From Sinorhizobium sojae CCBAU 05684 (lineage in GTDB: Bacteria > Pseudomonadota > Alphaproteobacteria > Rhizobiales > Rhizobiaceae): 64,000 nucleotides of DNA. Position numbers and translations under genes: made by a program. The stretch lies in the NCBI RefSeq assembly GCF_002288525.1, contig NZ_CP023068.1, positions 620,001-684,000 of the forward strand. Reading direction: 5' to 3'. This document shows positions 25,937 to 34,544 of the stretch, piece by piece. The first letter of the stretch is position 1; every line of letters starts with the position of its first letter. The notes beneath the pieces were generated by a model. The model was not told the origin of the DNA. It made no database searches and saw nothing but the letters and a program-made list of their open reading frames with translations.

Positions 25937-26704
25937 ATGTCGCATACGATTTCCGATACGATGCCGATCGAGGACTACCTCGCCCAGGGCGGCGTGCTCA
26001 CCTCGCCCGACAACGTCCCGCCGCGCTATCGTGGCGAGCTTCTTCGCCTCATGGCGAGCTTCATCGACAGCGAACTCGCCGGCTCAGCCGGCTTTGCAGA
26101 CATCATCAATGATGCGCCGGGGATCAGCGAACGCATCGCGGCCGCCCGCATCGTCATGGAGAAAGCCGACCACGCAAGGCAAGTCCTCAAGGTGATGGGG
26201 AGCTTCGGTGCGGATACGGCGCGCTATGCGGTCCATCATCCCTGGGGGGCGCGGTTGCCGCGCCACGCTGATATCGGCGCGGAACGCCACGGCGGTGACA
26301 TGCGCCTCTCGGTGCTGCACTACCCGCTCGCGGGCTGGACCGATGCGGTGGTCATGAATGTGCTGATGGGCAGCGCTGTCGTCGTACAACTCGGAGAGCT
26401 GGCGCGTGTCTCCTATCAGCCGCTTGCCGAAGTGTTCCGGGCGATCCTGCCGAAGGAAACTTGCCATGCCGAACTCGGCCTCGAAGGGCTGAAGCGCATC
26501 GCCGCGACTGAGGAAGGATGCCGCGAAGCGCGCGAGGCGATCGGCTATTGGCACCCGCGAGTGGCGGCAAGTTTCGGCCTTCCGGGCTCTCCCCGCTTCG
26601 AGATGCTCGCTCGTCTCGGCCTCCGCCACGCACCGAACGCGACGCTGCTTTCCGAATGGAAGGTCGTGGTCGATGCCGAGCTTGCGGCGCTGAACCTTAA
26701 CTGA
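25937..26704 (+). CDS. additional PaaA/PaaC-family ferritin-like protein
   Basis: A 255-residue protein of the phenylacetic acid catabolic (PaaA/PaaC, PF05138-type) family, encoded between paaE and paaZ. Ferritin-like helix motifs are present: MASFIDSELAGSAGFADII, IVMEKADHARQVLKVMG and ILPKETCHAELGLEGLKR, with Glu and Glu-x-x-His residues in positions suited to a diiron site. It is not a copy of the paaA or paaC encoded upstream, from which it has clearly diverged. Ribosome site GGAGGGAGGAGG precedes it. Because the standard epoxidase needs only PaaABCE plus PaaD, its role is open: an alternative oxygenase subunit, a partner for a different acyl-CoA, or a stabiliser. Confidence 0.8.
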   Translation: MSHTISDTMPIEDYLAQGGVLTSPDNVPPRYRGELLRLMASFIDSELAGSAGFADIINDAPGISERIAAARIVMEKADHARQVLKVMGSFGADTARYAVHHPWGARLPRHADIGAERHGGDMRLSVLHYPLAGWTDAVVMNVLMGSAVVVQLGELARVSYQPLAEVFRAILPKETCHAELGLEGLKRIAATEEGCREAREAIGYWHPRVAASFGLPGSPRFEMLARLGLRHAPNATLLSEWKVVVDAELAALNLN

Positions 26705-26718
26705 GGAGGGAGGAACCG

Positions 26719-28776
26719 ATGAATGTCATGGCAGACACGCCGCTCCGACTCGAAAGTTATGTCGCCGGCGTCTGGACGCGGGGCGCGAAGGAGGGCGTAC
26801 CGCTCCTCGACGCCTCGACTGGCGCGCCGGTGGCGCTGATCGATTCCACCGGGATCGACTTTGCTGCCGCACTTGACTACGGGCGCGAAAAGGCTGGCCC
26901 GGCGCTCCGCCGCATGTCGTTCCATGAGCGCTCGATGATGCTGAAGGCGCTCGCGCAGGCGCTGATGGAGCGCAAGGAAGAATTTTACGCGCTCTCGACT
27001 GCTACGGGCGCCACCCGCACCGATAGCTGGATCGACATCGAAGGCGGCATCGGCACGCTCTTCTCCTACGCCTCGAAGGCGAGGCGCGAGTGGCCGAATA
27101 CCCGCGTGCTCGTCGACGGTGACGTAGAAGCGCTTTCGCGCGACAATACGTTTTCCGCCCAGCACATCCTGACGCCGCTCGAAGGCGCCGCGGTTCACAT
27201 CAATGCCTTCAACTTTCCCTGCTGGGGCATGCTGGAGAAGTTGGCGCCGACCCTGCTTGCGGGCATGCCCGCGATCGTGAAGCCGGCGAGCCAGACGGCC
27301 TATCTCACCGAGCTGATGGTGCGCCGCATGGTCGAAACCGGGCTGCTGCCGGATGGGGCGGTCCAACTCATCTGCGGTTCCGTCGGCGACCTGCTCGACC
27401 ATGTCGACAGCCAGGACGTGGTGACCTTCACCGGCTCCGCGGCGACCGGACGCAGACTGAAGACGCATCCTGCGATCGTCGAGAATTCCGTGCGCTTCAC
27501 CATGGAAGCCGATAGTCTCAATGCTGCCGTACTCGGCCTCGATGCGACGCCCGGCACGGAGGAATTCGACCTCTTCGTCAAGGAGGTCGCGCGCGAGATG
27601 ACGGCGAAGGCCGGCCAGAAATGCACCGCCATTCGACGGGTCATAGCTCCGCGCGCCCATTGCGACGCGCTTGTCGCGGCACTTGGAGAACGCCTTGGCA
27701 AGGTCGCGCTCGGCGCCCCGGCGGACGAAAACGTGCGGATGGGGCCGCTCGCAAGCCTTGGGCAGCGGGAGGAAGTCCGGGCGCGGATCCGCGATCTCAC
27801 CGCCGATGCCGAGGTCGTCGTCGGTGATCCGAAGAGTGCGCGGGTGGTATCCGGCGACGCGGAAGCAGGCGCCTTCCTCAATCCTGTCCTGCTTTACTGC
27901 GGCAGGCCGGGTGCTGCGCAGGCGGTCCACGATGTCGAGGCCTTTGGCCCGGTCAGCACCGTCATGCCCTACGACACGACCGAAGAAGCGGTGGAACTCG
28001 TCAGGCGCGGCAGAGGCAGCCTCGTCACGTCCGTTTTCACCAATGATGCGTGTATTGCCCAGGACTTGGTCATCGGCATCGCGCCCTTCCACGGCCGCGT
28101 GTTGATCGGAAACCGGGTCAGCGCGAAATCCTCGACCGGCCACGGTTCTCCGCTTCCGGGCCTCGTGCATGGCGGCCCCGGCCGGGCCGGCGGCGGCGAG
28201 GAACTGGGGGGTATGCGCGGGGTCAAACACTACATGCAGCGCACGGCAATCCAGGGCGCGCCGGGATTGCTTTCGGCGGTCACCGGCCGCTGGGTCGAAG
28301 GAGCCCCGGCACGCTCCGACGGTGAACACCCGTTCCGCAAATCACTTGCGGAGCTTCGCATCGGCGATCAGCTCCTGACAGCCAGCCGCACGGTGACCCT
28401 CGAGGACGTCGAGCATTTCGCAAGTTTCACCGGCGATACATTCTATGCCCACATGGACGAGGAGGCTGCCAGGGCCAATCCGTTCTTCGACGGACGCGTC
28501 GCCCATGGCTATCTGATCGTCTCCTTCGCCGCAGGGCTCTTCGTCGATCCGGCTCCAGGACCGGTGCTTGCGAATTACGGCGTCGACAAGCTGCGCTTCC
28601 TAACGCCCGTCTATCCCGGCGATACGTTGCAGGTGCGGCTCACCTGCAAGGAGATCAATCCGCGGGAAAATGCCGAATATGGCGAGGTGCGTTGGGACTG
28701 CCGCGTCACCAATCAGACGGGCGCAAGCGTTGCTGAATATGACGTGCTGACGATGGTGGCGAAGACGAGAGGGTAG
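26719..28776 (+). CDS. paaZ: bifunctional oxepin-CoA hydrolase / 3-oxo-5,6-dehydrosuberyl-CoA semialdehyde dehydrogenase
   Basis: A 685-residue PaaZ. The N-terminal aldehyde dehydrogenase part (to about 520) has the nucleotide segment VVTFTGSAATGRRLK and the catalytic cysteine in AGQKCTAIRR. The C-terminal R-specific enoyl-CoA hydratase-like domain (about 540-685) carries SFTGDTFYAHMDEEAA with the catalytic Asp and His and FFDGRVAHGYLIVSFAAG. It opens the oxepin ring and oxidises the resulting aldehyde. Both active sites look intact. A strong GGAGGGAGGAACC site precedes the start; it ends the forward paa operon. Confidence 0.94.
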   Translation: MNVMADTPLRLESYVAGVWTRGAKEGVPLLDASTGAPVALIDSTGIDFAAALDYGREKAGPALRRMSFHERSMMLKALAQALMERKEEFYALSTATGATRTDSWIDIEGGIGTLFSYASKARREWPNTRVLVDGDVEALSRDNTFSAQHILTPLEGAAVHINAFNFPCWGMLEKLAPTLLAGMPAIVKPASQTAYLTELMVRRMVETGLLPDGAVQLICGSVGDLLDHVDSQDVVTFTGSAATGRRLKTHPAIVENSVRFTMEADSLNAAVLGLDATPGTEEFDLFVKEVAREMTAKAGQKCTAIRRVIAPRAHCDALVAALGERLGKVALGAPADENVRMGPLASLGQREEVRARIRDLTADAEVVVGDPKSARVVSGDAEAGAFLNPVLLYCGRPGAAQAVHDVEAFGPVSTVMPYDTTEEAVELVRRGRGSLVTSVFTNDACIAQDLVIGIAPFHGRVLIGNRVSAKSSTGHGSPLPGLVHGGPGRAGGGEELGGMRGVKHYMQRTAIQGAPGLLSAVTGRWVEGAPARSDGEHPFRKSLAELRIGDQLLTASRTVTLEDVEHFASFTGDTFYAHMDEEAARANPFFDGRVAHGYLIVSFAAGLFVDPAPGPVLANYGVDKLRFLTPVYPGDTLQVRLTCKEINPRENAEYGEVRWDCRVTNQTGASVAEYDVLTMVAKTRG

Positions 28777-28882
28777 CGCGGGTTGCGGCAGGCTCAGGCG
28801 ACTGCCCGCACGCTTTCAAGGATCAGCATCGCAGATCCCATGTGTAAGCAAGGACTGCAGAGTTATCCTTGGCCGCACAGGC

Positions 28883-29332
28883 TTAGCCCGGCTGCGCCAG
28901 ATGTGTGCCCTTCACCGTGCGCGAATGGCCGCGAAATTCGGCGACATGCTCGCCGCGCTGATTGCTGATGCGGACGTCATAAATGCCATCCCGGCCGATC
29001 CGTGAGACTTCGCTTGCCGCTGCAGTCAGCCGGTCATTCCCCAAGGCCGGCGCGATAAAGGTGACGGAGCAATGCCGGGCGACGGTGCGCTGGTTATAGC
29101 TGTTGCAGGCAAATGCGAAGGCGGAATCGGCAAGAGCGAAAATAAAGCCGCCGTGGCAAGTGCCATGTCCGTTGGTCATCTCCGGCGTGATCGTCATCGA
29201 AAGTGTCGCTGCGCCGGGCTCGACATGATCGATCGTCATGCCGAGCCGCTGCGAGGCCTGGTCATCGTCCCACATGGCGCGGGCGCAGGCGCGGGCCAGT
29301 TCGTCGGCAGTCAAGCTTGCCGCTTCTGTCAT
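28883..29332 (-). CDS. paaI: phenylacetate-pathway acyl-CoA thioesterase
   Basis: A 149-residue hotdog-fold thioesterase of the PaaI type, with MTNGHGTCHGGFIFALADSAFAFACNS holding the catalytic Asn/Gly/Asp region and VARHCSVTFIAPAL. It hydrolyses ring-hydroxylated phenylacetyl-CoA and so frees CoA trapped in dead-end products. Its start overlaps the paaG stop (ATGA), so it is the second gene of a minus-strand paaG-paaI pair convergent with paaZ. Confidence 0.92.
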   Translation of the reverse strand: MTEAASLTADELARACARAMWDDDQASQRLGMTIDHVEPGAATLSMTITPEMTNGHGTCHGGFIFALADSAFAFACNSYNQRTVARHCSVTFIAPALGNDRLTAAASEVSRIGRDGIYDVRISNQRGEHVAEFRGHSRTVKGTHLAQPG

Positions 29333-30120
29333 TTGCCCTTGAACTCCGGTTTGCGCTTCTCCAGGAAAGCAGCGACGCCCTCGGCATAATCGGCGCTCCG
29401 TCCCGCCTCGCGCTGCAAGTCGCGTTCGAGATCGAGCTGTTCATCGAAGGTGTTCGTCGCAGCCGCCTGGATCGCCCGTTTTGTCATGCCGAGCCCGCTC
29501 GTGGGCCCGGCGGCAAGCCGTGCGGCAAGTTCTGAGGCTTCGGTCATCAGTACCGCGTCGTCCACCGCGCGCCAGATCAGGCCCCAACTCGCCGCCGTTT
29601 CAGCGTCGATCGGTTCTCCCGTCAGCGCAAGCGCCTTGGCGCGAGCCTCGCCGACGAGCCGCGGCAGGTTCCAGGTCCCGCCGGAATCGGGCACCAATCC
29701 GATCTTCGCGAAGGACTGAATGAAGCGGGCGGAGCGGGCCGCAAGCGTGATATCGCAGGCAAAGGCGATATTTGCGCCCGCGCCGGCGGCAATGCCATTG
29801 ACGGCGCAAACGACCGGCTTTTCGAGGCGGCGGATCAGCCTCAAGAGCGGATTATAGAAGGTCTCGATCGTGTGGCCGAGATCCGGGACGCCGCCCTGGC
29901 GTGGGTCGCGGTCCCCGAGATCCTGGCCCGCCGAAAAGCCGCGGCCGGTACCGGTCAGCAGGACGGCACGCACGGCATCGTCGGCATGAGCGCGCTCGAA
30001 GCCGGCACGCAGCGCGAGGTGCATTTCGTCGTTGAAAGCATTCAGCTTGTCGGGGCGGTTGAACGTCAGGCGCAGGACGCCATCTGCAAGCGTCGACAAT
30101 ACGCTGCCGGATCCGGTCAT
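29329..30120 (-). CDS. paaG: ring-1,2-epoxyphenylacetyl-CoA isomerase
   Basis: A 263-residue crotonase-fold enzyme. The oxyanion-hole segments are GRGFSAGQDLGDRDPRQGG and CAVNGIAAGAGANIAFACD; the GQDLGDRD form is typical of PaaG, which converts the epoxide to oxepin-CoA. The C-terminus is EGVAAFLEKRKPEFKGK. A GGGAGGTACC ribosome site precedes the start. It is divergent from the hydratase/dehydrogenase fusion at 30305, sharing a 184 bp promoter region with a palindrome at 30171. Confidence 0.92.
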   Translation of the reverse strand: MTGSGSVLSTLADGVLRLTFNRPDKLNAFNDEMHLALRAGFERAHADDAVRAVLLTGTGRGFSAGQDLGDRDPRQGGVPDLGHTIETFYNPLLRLIRRLEKPVVCAVNGIAAGAGANIAFACDITLAARSARFIQSFAKIGLVPDSGGTWNLPRLVGEARAKALALTGEPIDAETAASWGLIWRAVDDAVLMTEASELAARLAAGPTSGLGMTKRAIQAAATNTFDEQLDLERDLQREAGRSADYAEGVAAFLEKRKPEFKGK

Positions 30121-30170
30121 GGTACCTCCCTGTCGCCGGCTCGTAGGCGAGCTTGCAAAACTCCTTCATA

Positions 30171-30185
30171 GACCGACGGTCGGCC
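30171..30185. promoter_or_regulatory. palindrome in the divergent paaG promoter region
   Basis: GACCGACGGTCGGCC contains the perfect dyad CCGAC-G-GTCGG, extended by one further partial match on each side. It lies about 50 bp upstream of paaG and 120 bp upstream of the divergent fusion gene. The form is like operators of TetR-family regulators of acyl-CoA metabolism; no TetR gene is present in the window, so the partner is unknown. Confidence 0.35.
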
Positions 30186-30304
30186 AAATATAAACGGCGC
30201 CGCTTGCAGTTGAAAGCGTTGCGCTCATGCTACGGCGGCATCACTATGGGAAGGGCTGCCGGCTCACCGCCGACGCAAGAAGAAGCCGTCAGGGATTCCC
30301 AGCC

Positions 30305-32365
30305 ATGGCTGTCAACATTGAATATCGGGGCGAAATCGCCGTAGTCACCCTCGACAACCCTCCGGTCAACGCGCTGTCACGGGCCGTGCGGCAGGCGCTC
30401 TTCGACGCGACAGAGGCACTTGACGCCGATCCTTCGGTGAAGGCGGTCGTGCTCGCCTGCGCCGGGCGGACATTCATCGCCGGCGCCGATGTTGGCGAAT
30501 TCGAAAAGCCGCCTGAGCCTCCGCACTTGCCCGACCTCGTCGAGCGCATCGAGCGGGCGGAAAAGCCCTGGATTGCAGCAATCCATGGGAGCGCACTCGG
30601 CGGCGGCTTCGAGGTGGCGCTCGGCTGCCGCTTTCGCGTAGCAGTTCCGTCGGCGAATATCGGCCTGCCGGAAGTCCGTCTCGGGATCGTGCCGGGCGCC
30701 GGCGGAACGGTGCGCCTGCCGCGGCTGGCGGGGGTGGAGATGGCAGTGGACATGGTGACAACCGGTAAGCCGCTCGTCGCGCCCGAGGCTGCGGCGACGG
30801 GGGTGATCGATGCCCTGATCGAGGATGACCTCGTGGCCGGTGCCGTGGCTTTCGCCCGACAAGTGCTCGGGCGGCCGCTGCCGAACAGGCTCCGCGACCG
30901 AGCCATTTCCGCACCGAGCGACACCTTCTGGGATGCCGCGGCAAAGGCGGTCGCTGCCCGCGCCAGAGGCGAGGAGGCGCCGCCGAGGGCACTTGCCTGT
31001 CTGCGCCGCGCCGCAGAGCAGGATTTCGACGCGGCGATTGCCTTCGAGCGCGAGACCTTCCTCGCACTGCGCGGCTCGGCCCAGGCCGCAGCACTCCGTC
31101 ACGTGTTTTTCGCCGAGCGGGCAGCCACGCGCCCGCCGGAGCTTGCCGGCACCGTGCCGGTTAGCATCCGTTCGGCCGCAGTGATCGGCGGTGGCACCAT
31201 GGGCGTCGGGATCGCCGCGGCGCTGCGGGATGCCAATCTTCCGGTCACCCTGGTCGAGCGTGACGCGGCTGCGCTGGGACGGGGCGTCTCCCGCGTGCGC
31301 GGGATATTCGACAGCGCGGTAAAGCGCGGCCGCATTGCCGCGGATGTTGCCGCCGAACGGATGGCGGGTGTGACCGCCACGACGGACTACGCCGGGCTTG
31401 CCGACGTCGATCTGGTCATCGAAGCCGTATTTGAGGATCTGGAGGTGAAGCGCGACGTCTTTCAGCGGCTTGCCGCCGTCTGCCGGTATGATGCCGTTCT
31501 GGCGACAAACACCTCCTATCTCGATCCGGAAACGATCGCCGAGGGAATAGGTGGGCCGGAGCGATTCCTGGGCCTGCATTTCTTCAGCCCGGCGCATGTG
31601 ATGAAGCTTTTGGAAATTGTCCCGGCGAAAGCGACCGCACCGGAAGTGCTGGCGACCGGATTTGCCCTGGCGCGGATGCTCGGAAAGATCCCGGTGCGGG
31701 CCGGTACCTGCGACGGTTTCATCGGCAACCGCATGCTCAAGGTCACGCGGGCCCAGGCCGAACGGTTGCTGCTTTCCGGCGCCACGCCGGCCGCTGTCGA
31801 TGCAGCGATGCGCGGCTTCGGCCTGCCGATGGGGCCGTTCGAGGCACAGGATCTCGGCGGGCTCGACATTGCCGCCCTCCAGCGCCAGACGGCCCGGACA
31901 CGGGGCGAGACGCCCTTCGCGCCTATTGCCGATCGCCTCTGCGCGCAAGAGCGGTTCGGCCAGAAGAGCGGGGGCGGCTGGTACGACTACGCGCCCGGCG
32001 ACCGCACGCCTCGCCCATCGGACACCGTCTCCGCGATCATCGCGGAGGCGGCCGAGGGATATCCGCGCCGCGAATGGGACGAGGCCTCGATTGTAAGCAT
32101 GATCGTCTGGCCGATGGTCAACGAGGGCGCGCGCATCCTCGAGGACAAGACAGCGCTCAGAGCCTCCGACGTCGATCTCGTCAAGATTCACGGCTATGGT
32201 TTTCCGCGCTGGCGGGGTGGGCCGATGCACTATGCCGAGGCTCACGGCCTCGACAGGGTCATCGGAGCGCTGGACGCGGTATCGAGCGACGGCTTGGCCG
32301 ACCCGGCCTGCGAATTCTTGCTTTGCGCTGCCGCACGCGGAGGCTTTTCCGCCTGCATACGTTAG
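30305..32365 (+). CDS. fused enoyl-CoA hydratase / 3-hydroxyacyl-CoA dehydrogenase
   Basis: A 686-residue FadB-like bifunctional enzyme. Residues 1-190 form a crotonase domain (GRTFIAGADVGEFEKP and AAIHGSALGGGFEVALGCR for the oxyanion hole). From about 290 there is a 3-hydroxyacyl-CoA dehydrogenase NAD domain (AVIGGGTMGVGIAAALRD, VIEAVFEDLEVKRDVF, LGLHFFSPAHVMKLLEIV) and C-terminal dimer domains. In the phenylacetate pathway these two activities correspond to PaaF and PaaH, and the position next to paaG suggests that this fusion performs both. General fatty-acid oxidation is an alternative. The start follows AGGGATTCCCAGCC, a modest ribosome site. Confidence 0.87.
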   Translation: MAVNIEYRGEIAVVTLDNPPVNALSRAVRQALFDATEALDADPSVKAVVLACAGRTFIAGADVGEFEKPPEPPHLPDLVERIERAEKPWIAAIHGSALGGGFEVALGCRFRVAVPSANIGLPEVRLGIVPGAGGTVRLPRLAGVEMAVDMVTTGKPLVAPEAAATGVIDALIEDDLVAGAVAFARQVLGRPLPNRLRDRAISAPSDTFWDAAAKAVAARARGEEAPPRALACLRRAAEQDFDAAIAFERETFLALRGSAQAAALRHVFFAERAATRPPELAGTVPVSIRSAAVIGGGTMGVGIAAALRDANLPVTLVERDAAALGRGVSRVRGIFDSAVKRGRIAADVAAERMAGVTATTDYAGLADVDLVIEAVFEDLEVKRDVFQRLAAVCRYDAVLATNTSYLDPETIAEGIGGPERFLGLHFFSPAHVMKLLEIVPAKATAPEVLATGFALARMLGKIPVRAGTCDGFIGNRMLKVTRAQAERLLLSGATPAAVDAAMRGFGLPMGPFEAQDLGGLDIAALQRQTARTRGETPFAPIADRLCAQERFGQKSGGGWYDYAPGDRTPRPSDTVSAIIAEAAEGYPRREWDEASIVSMIVWPMVNEGARILEDKTALRASDVDLVKIHGYGFPRWRGGPMHYAEAHGLDRVIGALDAVSSDGLADPACEFLLCAAARGGFSACIR

Positions 32366-32514
32366 GTGAAATGGGCCGCGGTCGGACCGGGCGCCATCGG
32401 TTGGTGCCGCGCTTCTCGAAGAATTTCCTGAATTTTGATGGTCGATCGTCCTACGGTAAGATAGAATTTCAGCAACCACGCAACTACGTCTCTGGCAAAG
32501 GTCCGGAGGAGAAG

Positions 32515-32556
32515 CATGCCCTTCGCGTTGTTGGTAGAAGAATGGAACAGAGATTA
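32515..32556 (+). CDS. possible 13-residue leader peptide overlapping the cyclase start
   Basis: An ATG at 32515 follows an excellent GGAGGAGAAGC site and opens a 13-codon frame (MPFALLVEEWNRD) whose stop at 32554-32556 lies just inside the cyclase gene that starts at 32542. The cyclase has only a weak ribosome site of its own. The arrangement suggests translational coupling, or that the good ribosome site serves the leader only. It could be chance. Confidence 0.35.
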
Positions 32557-34320
32557 GCCGCAGTCATGGCCGCCGATATGGCAGGCTACAGTCGGCTGAT
32601 GGAGGCCGACGAGGCAGGCACGATCGCCCGGCTCAGGACCCATCGTATAGAATTGATCGATCCCGCCATCTCCAAAAACAAGGGGCGGATCATCAAGACG
32701 ACCGGCGATGGCATGCTGGTGGAATTCCAGAGCGTGACCGACGCGGTAAGGTGCGCGGTGGAGATCCAGCAGCGCATGAAGCGACGCAATGCCGATGTCC
32801 CGCAGGATCGGCGGATCGAATTCAGAATTGGCATCAATATCGGCGATATCCTCTTTGAGGACGGTGACATCTTCGGCGACGGCGTGAACATCGCCGCCCG
32901 GGTCGAGCAGCTTGCGGACGTGGGGGGCATCTGCATCACGGCTGCGGTGGCGACGCAGATTGCCGATCGCCTCGAGGTCCTGATCGAGGATCTGGGCGAG
33001 AAGAGACTCAAGAATATCAGCCGCCCCGTTCAGCTCTTCCGCGTTGGGTTGGAGGCGATAGCGCTCCCTCAGCCGGAAGATGCGGACGCGGTGAAGCGGA
33101 CCGTCTCGAAACCTTCGATCGTGGTGCTGCCCTTCACCAATATGAGCGGCGATGCCGATCAGGAGTTCTTCGTCGACGGGCTGACCGAAGATATCATCAC
33201 CGAATTGTCCCGCCGCCACGAGCTGTTCGTCATTTCGCGCAATTCAAGCTTCGTCTACAAGAACAAGGCCGTGAACCTGCGTGAAGTCGCGGAGAAACTC
33301 GGGGCACAGTATCTGGTGGAAGGGAGCGTCCGCAAGAGCGGCGATCGCGTGCGGGTGACGGTCCAGTTGATCGATGCGACCAACGACACCCATATCTGGG
33401 CGGACAAGTACGACCGGAAGCTCGACGACATATTCGCGATCCAGGACGAAGTGACGGCGGCGATCGCGGCCACGCTGCCCGGGCGCGTCGAGGCGGCGCA
33501 GCGAGACCAACTCGCGCGGAATAAGCCCGCGAACATGGCTGCCTACGAGTGCGCGCTTGCTGCCAAGGTGCTGCATCACAGGGGCACTGTTGCGGACAAT
33601 AAGCAGGCGCAGTCGCTGATCGACAGGGCGATCGCGCTCGACCCCGGCTATGCCCATGCGCATGCTTGGCGCGCGTGCATACTGGGCCAGGCCTGGGTTC
33701 ATGGCTGGTGCGAGGACAAGGAGGCAACCTGGGACCAAGTGGTCGCCGAGTTGGACCGGGCGCTGGCGCTCGACGATAACGACGCCGACGTGCATCGTAT
33801 CCTCGCAGCCGTAAATGTGAACAATAACGCGCTGACCACGGCACGTTACCACCAGGAGCGTGCTCTTTCCCTCAATCCAAATTATGATCTGGTCGTGGTT
33901 CAGCAGGGCGAGTTGCTGACGTGGCTTGGGCGACCTGAAGAGGGTGTCGAATGGATCCGCAAGGCCATGCGGCTCAATCCCCACCATCCCGAGAGATTCT
34001 GGAGCCACCTCGGCAAAGCGCATTTTGCTGCACGCCAATATGGCGAGGCGGTCGAGGCCTTCATGCACCTCTCGGTCATGGACCACGTCCAGCATGCATT
34101 CCTCGCCGCCTGCTATGGCTGGCTCGGAGACGAGATCGCCGCTCAGGCGCATCTGGAGAAGGTCAGGGGGCTCGCTCCCGAATTCGAGATTGATTCATTT
34201 CTCGCAACCTTGCACTACGCCCAGGACTCCGATTTCGAGCATCTGCGTGAAGGGCTGCGCAAGGCTGCAGGCAGCCGAGGCGGCCTGCCGTCGACATCGG
34301 GGGGCATTGCGGCCCAATAG
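32542..34320 (+). CDS. class III adenylate/guanylate cyclase with TolB-like and TPR domains
   Basis: A 592-residue soluble protein. Residues 1-170 are a class III cyclase domain with metal-binding aspartates in VMAADMAGYSRLME (Asp12) and TTGDGMLVEFQS (Asp56) and the IGINIGDILFEDGDIFGDGVNIAARVEQL core. Residues about 190-310 match the TolB-like N-terminal region found in this family (PSIVVLPFTNMSGDADQEFF, YLVEGSVRKSGDRVRVTVQL). From about 340 onward there are TPR-type helices. Rhizobia carry many such cyclases; the TPR part probably receives signals or binds partners. No transmembrane segment is seen. The gene stands alone between the paa fusion gene and a repeat. Confidence 0.88.
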   Translation: MEQRLAAVMAADMAGYSRLMEADEAGTIARLRTHRIELIDPAISKNKGRIIKTTGDGMLVEFQSVTDAVRCAVEIQQRMKRRNADVPQDRRIEFRIGINIGDILFEDGDIFGDGVNIAARVEQLADVGGICITAAVATQIADRLEVLIEDLGEKRLKNISRPVQLFRVGLEAIALPQPEDADAVKRTVSKPSIVVLPFTNMSGDADQEFFVDGLTEDIITELSRRHELFVISRNSSFVYKNKAVNLREVAEKLGAQYLVEGSVRKSGDRVRVTVQLIDATNDTHIWADKYDRKLDDIFAIQDEVTAAIAATLPGRVEAAQRDQLARNKPANMAAYECALAAKVLHHRGTVADNKQAQSLIDRAIALDPGYAHAHAWRACILGQAWVHGWCEDKEATWDQVVAELDRALALDDNDADVHRILAAVNVNNNALTTARYHQERALSLNPNYDLVVVQQGELLTWLGRPEEGVEWIRKAMRLNPHHPERFWSHLGKAHFAARQYGEAVEAFMHLSVMDHVQHAFLAACYGWLGDEIAAQAHLEKVRGLAPEFEIDSFLATLHYAQDSDFEHLREGLRKAAGSRGGLPSTSGGIAAQ

Positions 34321-34440
34321 CAGCAGGCGTGCCAGCCTGCAGACTTCGTGCATACGGCTTGCTCTATCGCCGTCGGTGCGCCCTTTCTGATGGAGGAGCG
34401 CACCGACGGCGACGCGTTAAACGAACAGTCGTCCTACAGC

Positions 34441-34536
34441 GACGCGCGTCTTATCACCCGCGCAAAGTCGCAGCACTTCGAATTGCTGCATGTCTTTGTC
34501 CTTAAATCGAGGACGATTTAAGGACACTGCAGTAGG
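34441..34536 (+). repeat. copy 3 of the intergenic mosaic repeat, with perfect hairpin
   Basis: The best-preserved copy: GACGCGCGTCTTATCACCCG, then a block ending CACTTCGAATTGCTGCATGT, then a perfect 13-base inverted repeat TGTCCTTAAATCG (34497-34509) / CGATTTAAGGACA (34514-34526) around AGGA, and a closing TGCAGTAGG. It lies between the convergent cyclase gene and the small Pro/Thr-rich gene, so the hairpin may also act as a terminator. Confidence 0.75.
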
Positions 34537-34544
34537 CCGGACGC

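Noticed and set aside
26545-28329. 594-codon minus-strand frame opposite paaZ
   Set aside because: It lies wholly opposite a well-supported gene and resembles no family; composition is typical of a GC-rich antisense frame.
30377-32479. 700-codon minus-strand frame opposite the hydratase/dehydrogenase fusion
   Set aside because: Same reason: antisense to a gene with clear domains on the forward strand, no ribosome site or motif.
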